Shown piece after piece: positions 11,860 through 22,600 of a DNA stretch of 64,000 nucleotides (position 1 is its first letter; every line of letters starts with the position of its first letter). Source of the DNA: Dermatemys mawii (taxonomy: Eukaryota; Chordata; Testudines; Dermatemydidae); assembly GCA_007922305.1 (NCBI GenBank), contig ML677335.1:15775766-15839765 (forward strand), in the 5' to 3' direction. The position numbers and the translations under genes are program-made. Under the pieces are notes generated by a model. It was not told the DNA's origin, ran no database searches, and saw nothing but the letters and a program-made list of their open reading frames with translations.

Positions 11860-13571
11860 CTTGTTCTGCTTATGAGTTTTATTTACACAGGATTGTTACT
11901 AGTGGTCTTAAATGAAGGCTCGATCCCTTCTATTTACAATTTTATATACATGTTTGTAGTTGAAAAGTAAGAAAACTGTACAACAGAACTCAAAAACAAA
12001 AGACAAATAAATTGGATCCGATTAAAGTAGTGAATACACAAGAAAAAATCTCAGACATTTTAACTTTAAATTGTATGTTATGAGTAGTATATTTAAATGT
12101 AGTTTTAAACCAGATAGCAACATAAAAAGTTACACCACACTGTAATTCAGATCTTTAACCAGAACAAGTTATGCAGACTCCGCTTTTAACACTGGACAAC
12201 TGAAAAAAACTCCCAAATTTAAAAATATGTAATGATAAATCTGACTTCATTTCCACACAGAGGGACTAATTACAAAATCACAGGTAAGCAATTTATTTAC
12301 ATTAAATACTATCAAAAATGGACTCCAAAAGAGCAAGTGTTAGCTACTTGCAGTGTTATCCGTTATCAATTTCTAATCCCTAGGATCGAACATTGTGTTT
12401 TACATATTTTAGAAACTAGGAAATATCTGCTTGTGTGACATGCACCATATGATCTTATTTCTTATACAATTAAAAGAAAAAGCAAAGGATTGCCAAACAA
12501 TATGCTTTTTGGATTTTTTTAGTATTGCACACCATAAAAGAAAGTTTCAAAAATTATTCCATCTGCATTTTTTTTTCCAGCATGTGTGTGTGGACTGGAA
12601 TTTTTAGTATCAATGCTCCTGAAAATGTTCAGAGACTGTCGTCCGAAGACTGTTTTTAGTGTTTATCATCAAGCATAAGAGTGAACCATTTCTTTTATTA
12701 GTAATTTTTAAGATAAACTGTTGGTGGCAAATAACTGTTCATGGAATATCCATTTAATTTTCCTTTAAGTAAGTTGCACACCCAACACTTCAAAAAAACA
12801 AATGATTGAAACCATCTGTTACCCATGCTAACTAGATTAAAAATTGTAGCACTGGGATACCTTAATTTGCAGTGTACACACACTTTTATAATACACTACA
12901 AATAATGGGCCTAATATTGCCAGAATTTTAGTCAACTGGACTTTTGCTACTGAATTCATTTGTAGCAGGATTGGGCACAATATTTCCTGAGTTAAATTTG
13001 CCTAAGATGAAGAATGAAGCTACAATTTAAGTGAGCTAAATAAGACATACCCCAATACTTTATATTATTTAGTACAAACATATCTAAACAAACTCATTTG
13101 GTCCACAATATTTCTTACTGGTTAATTGTGGAGGTAATATTTGTACCAGAGTGTTTGGTTCAGATAGCAGTTTTGGGCCTTATTTTATATTTTCGTCACT
13201 CCCCCAAAAAGTGCCTTTGTAGTATTCATAAAAAAAATGTATGCCTAAATTTTTGTAAGTACCAACAAGTTATTACAAAATGTTTATTGCATTAAGCAGA
13301 TTCTTTTTAAATATTAAATATGTATTACCCACTTCTCAGTTTCACAAGTTTTAGTATTTTGCTCTTTGTGAAAACAATTCTTCCCACAAAAAGCTATTTA
13401 ATACTGGCAACAAGGTGAAGATATCAATTTCTGCCATAGTACTGTCAAATACTGTCTCTCCTCATGTTTAAACTTTTCTCTATAGTGGTTTTCACGTAAA
13501 AATGATGTAATAATTCCTTTTAATCAAGTGGTTTTCTACAATGTCAATAGACCTTTACAACATTATGGAGA
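11860..13571 (-). other. TBC1D12: Probable TBC1D12 3' UTR
   Basis: AT-rich, repeat-free DNA directly after the stop codon. Several AATAAA signals exist on the minus strand: near 13282, 12694, 12291, and a last one at 11878-11883. The far end is an inference from that last signal; shorter 3' ends are possible. No other gene is seen here. Confidence 0.5.
11878..11883 (-). terminator. TBC1D12: Candidate distal poly(A) signal of TBC1D12
   Basis: AATAAA on the minus strand; the cleavage site would be near 11855-11865. It is the last clear signal before repeat-bearing intergenic DNA. Transcript data would be needed to choose between this and the nearer signals. Confidence 0.35.
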
Positions 13572-13640
13572 TTAGCTTTTCAGTGCTGGGCTATGGTTCT
13601 TGTCCCCTTCTTTGCTGTCCTTCATTAGTGAGGCAAACAC
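13572..13640 (-). CDS. TBC1D12: TBC1D12 last coding exon and stop
   Basis: Acceptor AATTTATAG; codes [22 protein letters not shown] and stop TAA. It matches the TBC1D12 C terminus (VF.SVMKDIKEGDKN.SPALKS by memory) and is too short for ORF callers. It fits in phase 0 after the previous exon. Confidence 0.93.
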   Translation of the reverse strand: MFASLMKDSKEGDKNHSPALKS

Positions 13641-16600
13641 CTATAAATTAGTGTCAAAAAGGCAGGTTAAAATGACTTGCAGTTTTTAAAAAACAGCAAT
13701 TTTAATATTTAATTAACATTTATCATACCATATGATCTCTTTATGAGGCTACCCTCATACAGATGTTTTTCTCAACAAAGATTTACATTTATCATAAACC
13801 TGAGGATCCCTACGTTTCTCCTACTGTCTAACCTTTAGGTGGAGTGTTATAACTTCCAAACCCACAAGAAAAGACTGTCTGAAAGGAAATAGAAGCCAGA
13901 TACCACTATCCTTACTGGCCACAATCAAAGCACTTCCCTTCCCTTTTGAACATTGAATAGTGAAGAACAGGTACTTTAAGCGAAGCCGTCATAGAATATC
14001 AGAGTTAGAAGGGACTTCAGGTGGTCATCTAGTCCAAACCCCTGCTCAAAGCAGGACCAATCCCCAACCCAAGCCATCATGTCAGCTTGGTATTACTTTG
14101 TCATGTCAAATCTCTGAGCTCAATTCTGTTTGCTTCTGGAGGAAGCTGGAGCTGTGGGAGTACTCCAAGGGAGTACTACAAAGCCTACATGACAGTGTCG
14201 CTTAAAGTACCTGTTCTTCACTGTTCAGTGTTCAACAGGGCCTGATACTTTTTGGGGGGGGGGCTGCGTGTGGCTTCTCTTTCATCCCAGCTATGGGTTT
14301 TGTACTCTTGTAGTCTGATACAGATTTCAGCAGCAATATTGCAAACATTTGCTGAATACTGGATTTTAAATATTTTTCTAAAACTTCCAAAGAAAGAAAT
14401 TCTGAGCATATATACAAAAATGTGATCAGCTCCTGAGCTGCTAAAGCCCACAAGAGATTCAAATGCCACAACAATTCAAAGCTGCACTAAATAGAGCAAG
14501 ATATTTTGCTGGAAAAGTACCCTATATAAACTTTAAATCGTACATCTTAGTCAATTTCCCTGTTAGATATTATGTGAAATATCGCCTAAGATTTAATGTT
14601 TTACAATACATATTTGTTTTCTGGAAATATTTGTTTACCCATAACTCAACTACGGCATTTTCCCCTAATGTTTCTACACTGGACTGGAATGTTGGTCTTA
14701 TACAGGTTCCTAAGGATGCCCAAGCCTATTCATTTCAGGGCAATCATTTTATTATGGTTCCCTTCAAAGCTCTATGACCAAAGAGCAGGCAAAAAACATT
14801 ACTTCTCATAACTCTTGTTCTTCAAGACGTGGTGTTCACGTCCATTCCAATTAGGTGTGCGTCTGCCTCATGCACAGCAGCCAGAAAGGTTTTCCCCTAG
14901 CAGTGTCAGTTCCTTCCTGCCAGCTGCTTTGACAGAGGCATAGGAGGGTGGGTATTGGAATAGACAAACAAACACCACATCTCAAAGAACAATCACGAGA
15001 AGGTAGGTAACCATTTTTTTTTTCTTCAAGTGCATGTTCATGTCAATTCCATTTAGGCAATTACCAAGTCCAAGTTTGGAGGTGGGGTTGGAGCTTAGAG
15101 GGTCGCTGACTGCAGTACCACTCTACCAAAGGCTGCATCATCTCTGGCCTGCTGGGTGATAGCGTAAAGTGAGGTAAAAGTGTGTATCTGTGACCATGTT
15201 GCCACCCTGCATATTTCCTGGATTTAGAACATGCTCCAGGAATGCTGCTGACAAAGACTGCGCCTTTGCAGAATGTGCTGTAAGCAGAGGGGCAGGTACC
15301 TTCACAAGGTCCTAGCATGCCCGGATGCAGGATGTGATCCATGACGAGATCCTTTGGGAGGAGACTGGAAGCCCCTTCACATTCTGTAAATTACTGTGAC
15401 AAACAGCTGAATGGACTTCCAGAATGGTTTCCTTTGCTCAATTTTTGCACCCTCTTGCTGGAGCGTGGCTTAGGAAAGAAAACGGAGAAAGATGTCCTGG
15501 TTGATGTGAACTTAGGAGACAACCTTAGGAAGGAAAGCTGGATGCAGCCTGAACTGAACTTTGTCCTTAGAGAATACAGTATAAGGGGGCTCTGATAATG
15601 TCTTGAGCTCAGACACCTGTTGGCTGATGTGACTACCACCAGAAACACAATTTTGTATGAGACGTACAGCAAAGAACATGTTGCCAGTGGCTCAGAAGAT
15701 GGCCCTATTAGGATCGGCTGTCAGATGTGTGGGTATAGCCTGTCGAGGCGTTTCAGGAAATGACGGACCATGGACTTGGCAAAGACCGACCATCTGCGCC
15801 TAGATGGAAGGCAGAAATGGCAGCCAAAACCTTTACTGAAAACATGAACAACCCCTACTGCTTGAAATAGAGAATTAGTCCAGTATGAGGGGTATAGACA
15901 CAAGAGTTAGAGAGGAACAGTGTTGTGTGGACCAGACTGGAAATCTCTTCCACTTGGTCAGGTAGGTAGCCCTTGTGGAAGGTTTCCTATTACCAAGGAG
16001 GACTTGTATGACTGGATCCGAACAAGCAAGCTCCATCGGCAGGAGTCAACTCGACCTTCAATGAAGAGGTCAAGCTTGTGTGGCCCTACACAGGTCTCAC
16101 AGCAGGCACTGGGGAGTGTCCCCTCTCAGGTCTTCTCTTCTTGTGAGGGGACTGGAGACAGAGAGGCGCAGCCCATTGCCCTGTGTGGAGCTCCTATGAG
16201 GAAATGCCTGCCAGTGCCAAGAGTCTCTACTAGAGTCCTTTCTCTGTGCCAACTCATGTCCTGACTGTGCTGGGGCACCATGCACTGATGCCAAGGTACT
16301 TAGTGTCAACTCTGCCAAGCCAGGGTCTAAATGCAGACACAAAGCAGCGTCCATCAGCAGTATCTTGAGGTGCTGCTCCCTCTCTTTCTGGGTGCTTGGC
16401 CAAAAACCCCTGCAGATCTTGCAGCACTCCTTGAGGTGGCCTTCACCCAGACACTTCAGGCAAGAAGTGTGAGGATCACTTTTCGGCATATGCTTGCCAC
16501 AATCTATGCAGGGTTTAACCAGGGGGATCGAGGCATGCGCTGGTCCCAGAGGAAAAAGTGGGGAGCCAAAGGGTGCACCCCCAAATAAATCCTATCTAAA

Positions 16601-19600
16601 CCTAAACTAATACAACTATACACTATATACAAACTATTTACACAAAGAAGTCAAGAAACTAGGGGAGTTGCACTTGCAGAGCAAGAGCCATGAGCATTCC
16701 AGCCAACTGTCAGAGGTGGTAAGAAGGAACTAAGCGGCTGACAGGGTCCTATTATCCAGGTATCCCTCTGGGGTCCACCATAAAGGTGTGACCCCAGAGG
16801 GGCACCTGAGCCGACATGATGGATACTGCTGGGGGAAAACTTTCCGGCTACCGTGCACACAGCGTGCACATACCTACTTGGAATTGACAAACAAGCACTC
16901 CAAGAAGAGCTTCCATTCTTGCACTTAATTTTCCAGTGAAGGAAGTAATAAGCTATCACCTCCATGAATGACACCGGATCTGTTCTCCAAATAGATAAGT
17001 AGGATGCACTTCACATGGAGAGCAATCCAAACATGTGCTTTTGATACAGTATTTCTTTTAAAAATAATAAAAATATCAGACTTTCTGCTGAAAGTCTGAT
17101 GTATAATGGAGTTACCCTACATGTTCTGAAATTTTACAGGCCACTGTCTATTTTGAAAAATGTGTATTAACAACAACTTTAAGTCACATTATTTTAACTC
17201 ACCTGGGCCCATTTTTTGTTACTATTCTGCATCTGAATAGCTGCAATGCAACTAAAAAGCTTTTCTGATGTGATGTCTTCAGGCAGTTTTGTTAGAAACT
17301 GTGCTATATGAATGAAGTCCATCTGTAAGAGAATATCTTCATATAATCGAAGGATTCCTAATCCTGTTCTAAACAAAAACTCTTCTCCATCTCTACAAAA
17401 GACATCCCAGACTCGACAGGCCAGATCAAGTGGTAGTGACTTGCTGTAGAGTGTGAAGATCCTATAATTGTATAAAGATAAATTTGTTAGTGCTATTGTT
17501 TTACCTCAGAAACATGATCAGATCCCATACCCCTCCCTTTTCTAGGTTACTGAAAGCTATCAAATGACAAATTAGCACTGACATATTCAAGAGCTAAATG
17601 TTTTCTAGTTTTATCCTTTGTCAAATAGTTGCAATTTTAAAAGCTAGCAGAGTTTTAGATAGTCCCCTAGAATTTGAATTCCCAGTCTGAGATTGTCTGG
17701 TATTTCCTTCCCATGCTACAGGGAATACTTCATTTGAGAGCTGCCTTCTTCCCTCCACACCGAACAATCCCAATGTCTCCAAAGAGACAGTGTGGAGTAG
17801 GGATATACAATACTCTGAACAGGGCTTTTTTCTTGAATTTTGTTTTGGTTTAGGCTTCAGTAGTATTTTTGTCCAGTTGTCTGGAAAAGACTTGAGGCAT
17901 CCTATGAACATGTTTACAAAACAAATTTTAGCTGTTCTGACAGGCAAATATGACATTCAAACTTTAGGTTGTTTAGGAGTTTCTGAACAATTTCATTTTT
18001 TAGGGACAGAACAACATTTTGTTCTTCTGGGGAAATGATGGCATGAAAATTACTTGGGTGACAAGACATTAGGCAACATATACAATTGATAACATACATT
18101 CATGATCACTTTATTTCTAAATCCAGTCATTTCTGGGATGAAGCAAGACAACTCTTCAATGTACACCACCTCACAAAAACACATTAAAGGAGAATACTGG
18201 AATCAATTAAAAACTTAGGGAAACTTGGTTAGAGAAAAACAAAAATTTTTACATGTATGTTTATATTGTTTGCAGTCCAAAACTCCTCTGAAGATGTGTT
18301 GAGGTAGCAAATTTTAATCTTTTCCTTCCAGTTTTAATATATTTAATATAATAGCACAACCAAATGGATCAACTCAAAAGTGTTTTTAAAATGTTAATCT
18401 GTTAAATGTATGTTTATTATTATATATAAAAAATGGTACTTTGCCCACATTTTTAAAGAGTACTAACTTGTTTCCATTCTCTATCTTTTTCTCTCCTAAC
18501 TTTAGTGTATTCCTCTGACTTTAACATTAAGTACTTCTATATGTTTGTTATTTCTAAGTCTATCCTTTCACTTCCTCAATTCTTATTCTTTTATTCTACC
18601 TCTACCTTAGCTTTCCCTTCAGACTCTCCTCTTACTCTTTTATTCAGTATCCCTTTACTGCTCCCTTTACCACTACAACTGGTCCAAAACCGGTCCAATA
18701 CCGCATAGTTGAGCAAGGTCAAAAGGCCTATTAAATTAATTGCATCTTGTTTTCTATATGAACGTATGTGTTATTTCTACTTCCAGTTCATAAATGTATA
18801 CTGATGTTGAAACTAGGTGCTCCTGTTAGGGCTGCCATGGAACGTGTGGCTGTGCAAAGTAATTCTCCAGGAGTTCATGAGCTCCAGAAAATTTGGAGGT
18901 AGTTTTGGTCCCGCACAAACTCCTGACTATATTGTACTTCTGCTGTGAGGGAGGGAGAGGGGGAAAGATGAAGCAAAATCAGAAAATCACAGGTAGTTGC
19001 TAAATCAGGTTTGCTGTGGCTATTAACTTACCAGTCTATTAAGTATATGTCTGGAGTAAGACTATAGGATTTGAAATGAAGAAACAGTTTTGAGAGATTT
19101 TCTTCAAAGAATACTTCAAACGCTGCAAAATATTTCAGCATCTGTAGGGGAAAGTATCACAAATTGAAGATCTTCAAACCTTAAAACTTGTCCATAGTAC
19201 AACAAATTCTGTTTTTTTTTATTTCTCTCTAGAATGTCTTTAGGTAATTAATCACAGTAGCTTGACTGTCTAATTCTAACCATCATTAGAAATTGTTTGC
19301 TGTCCAAATGAATGAAGGATTAAAAAGGTTACTAATAGTAAGAATATATTTTGAATCAAAGAACAAAATCAAGGTCTAATACTTTACAATCTGCTTACAT
19401 ACCATGCTGTGATCCACACGAAAAAAGGCCAGCTGGCATGGCTTGTTTAGGAGGTTTGCAAAGGCAATGAAAGCATCGGCCTCTTCCAGATTGAGAATGA
19501 GTACTGCAGCAATGAAGGACATCCCTTGTACCTTCAATGGGGAAGTGCAATTAGCCCACAAAGAATAAATAGCACAGTATCTTATATGTTTGTAAATGCA

Positions 19601-22600
19601 AATATTTATAATCTGCAATATGTCATTAACCAGTTACACAAAATGTTGAGATATATACAAAATAGCATGGTTAAGGAAAGGCAAAATGTTAAATCAGTAA
19701 TATACAAAATTCTTTACAACACACAGCTAAAAACAGCAGTAACATGGCTCCAAATAAAAAAAAAAAATCACATTTATTTTGCAGAAGCAAGTTGGGGATG
19801 TTTGTCACTGAGCTTCCAGGAAGGCCCTGGGTGATCAAAGGAGCTCTGGGATTTGGAATGCTCCCTCTCTTGTAGGGAAGGCAACAGGCTGGATGCAGAG
19901 CTCATTAGCTCAGCAAAGACAGAGTTTGGTCCCAAATTCATTGTTAAGGTACGGAAAAACTGCTACAGGGAAATGAATCACATGGAAAAGGGTTCAGGCA
20001 CAGCCAACGAGGCTGGAACAGAGACAGCACTCCAGTTACACAGTAAAGTCAACTGAAACATTCCCATTAGCCAATGTCATTTGTTCTCATGCCCCCAGCT
20101 CACACTCCCTAAGAGCATATATAAATAGTTAGCTACATTTTAACTTTTACACCTCTGCTGCATGAAACATCTAGGAGCAGAAAAGTCAAAGTGCCTATCA
20201 ACATCTCCTACCATTTCTATCTGCTGACATGTTTCACCTCCATCTCATCTAGACAACAACAGTGTTTGAGGATTTTTTAAAAGAGCATTGTAACAACAAC
20301 CATCTACTTTCTTTACAGAACTTCCCTACCTGTAATAGCTGACCGTATCATCAAGTTAGTTTTCAGAGACATATGCATCATATACTCATTAAGATAGGAA
20401 CTACTTTTAAAACTGCTGGTAGCACAGGACAATAAAAGTTCAGAGAACGAGAAGCTTTGATATGTTGCAACTTAAATATCTACACTATTAAAAATAGATC
20501 AGTGTACAGAGCAAATACTTACATATCCCACATCAGGTCTGTAACATGTATATGCTCCTAAGACACTATGCAAGAGATCATGATACGGACCTCCCTTGGG
20601 AAGAGAAAAGAAATGTGAATACTTTCATAAAGCTTTCCTCAACCTAGGTAACTAAACCAATTATTATTTTAAGACTCAAAAGGTGAGCCCCTAAGTTACT
20701 ATGCTATTCATAACCACTGAATCCCGAACTTCACCATACACATTCATTTTGCTTCAGGATCTACAATTATAAAAAGTAATTCTTAATATGATGTTATGTC
20801 AAGAATACTACCACTGCTACATAAAAAAAAAAAATATGGTGTCTTGCGTTCAAGGGCTATAAAATCTCATCTCAACTTTTCCACATATTTTGAATGAACA
20901 CACACAATGCAAATATGTGTCATTCAAATGACACCACAAGCTCTTCAACTCTTGACATACAATACATAATGCGAATTCACAAAGCTATGGCCTCTTCATG
21001 AAACCGATTTTAAAACCTCTCACCTTCTGAAAAATATAGAAGGACGGAAATGTGCGTGATATATCCAGCTTAATTAGTTCCAGGCTGGCCTCACGGTCAG
21101 CAACAGACACACCTGCATCTGCAAGTAAACAACAAAAAAAAAGTCACTCACAAAAATGGATAAAATATGCAGTTATTCTACAGACATTTCTTTATGAGTC
21201 AATATGAAGTGTCACATGCATACGTAGAAGGAACTACAGGAAATTGTCAGTGTATAAAATAGAAGAAAAAAGGGTTAATTCTTGTTCTCTGAATGGACTT
21301 CCTCCACAAAGCCATACTGTAAGAGTTGCATACCAAGGAATATAGAACTTCTTTGAAAGAGAGGCTACTTAAATTACAACAACTGAAGTTCTTTTAAATG
21401 CCTTTGTCCACATGGATCTCACTGTAAGTATATGTGCACTCTACGCATGGAAACCTAGAGTATTTTAGCCTGCAATGTCTGTTGGAGGCTGCGCATGCCT
21501 CCTTGTGCATCCTAACTCACTCCACCTCCAAGACAGGAGCCCCTTTAAGACATGCTACAGATATTTCTTGAGCCCTTGTAAGGAGCACCCTAACTGTAGA
21601 GGGATGGAAATACTTATTCATAGCATACAAGATCTTAATACCATCAGTTCCATTAAAATCAGGCCTATGGAACACCCAATTGGTGCTGCAAGCCAAGGAA
21701 GCTCTTTGGCACCCTAACCTTTCCCTGTCACAAGTCTCTGAGATCACCACCTTACCTCTGTACCCAGAAACTATTAAAGTATCAGATCAGTGGAAAGAAA
21801 AATCAGGCTTTTCTTGTTTCTCCAATGTCTTACTAAAAAAACCAAAAACAAACAAAAAAAACCACACACACAATAGGTTTCTTCCCACTGATAGCTGGAA
21901 CATTCCCTGATCTTTTTAATTGATCGGGTCAACACAAGATAAAAAAGTAAGATTCATTACAGTAAGTTCTTGCTGCCTTGATCCCCTCCTGTTCCTCACC
22001 CTGTGCCCCCGTCCTTGACCTCCCCATCACTCAATTTGCAAGCTCCATGCTGTAGTATGCCCCTTAGCTGCCAAGTCCTGTTGAAAATAAAGTTCCAGGG
22101 TCTCATGGCTAGTCATACAACTCCTATAGTGAGGCTCTGGAGGTAATGCCATGAAGGAGAACCAGAGTGAACAGCAGCCACTTTACTAATCCAAAATTGT
22201 CACTCAAGAATTGCCAACTAGCTTTTTCAATTGGTTAGCAGCAACCACTAAGAACTGTTTGACAGCAAGATACCACATGGCAATCTGCTCAAAGACAGGT
22301 TTCAGGAACTGCACTGCCATGAAAACAGGAATATATAAGTTTTAAATAAATTAAGTAGAATGGAAAATATTAAATTTCTGTAACTCATTTCAAGTTGGGT
22401 CTTGACTTTTTTGTAGTCCAGTAAGATTTTAAAAAGCCTCACTTCATGAAATTTCATTTTCTCTTATTATATGCATATAAAATTCAGAGTAAGTAAAAGG
22501 TTAGATTTCCATAACAGATGCTCGTCAGTAAAATAAATACTATAACTGACAATAGGCGGTAGATATACCTGTCAACATTTAAAAACTAAAATGTTATTTG

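Larger units (their letters stand above)
8900..11860. other. Intergenic DNA between NOC3L promoter and TBC1D12 3' end
   Basis: It contains the CR1 fragment and the small DNA-transposon remnant listed separately. A C-run is present at about 10323-10332. No conserved open frame is visible, so NOC3L and TBC1D12 are only about 3 kb apart, head to tail. Confidence 0.6.
13641..17202 (-). other. TBC1D12 last intron
   Basis: It contains the inverted-repeat structure at 13941-14240 and the DIRS-like element at 14.81-16.92 kb. The remaining parts (14.25-14.8 and 16.95-17.2 kb) show only AT-rich DNA and a G9 run near 14254. Confidence 0.6.

Noticed and set aside
13960..14221. Possible CRISPR-like or attachment-site inverted repeat
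   Set aside because: Only two arms, no spacers, in a vertebrate intron; treated as a transposon or fold-back.
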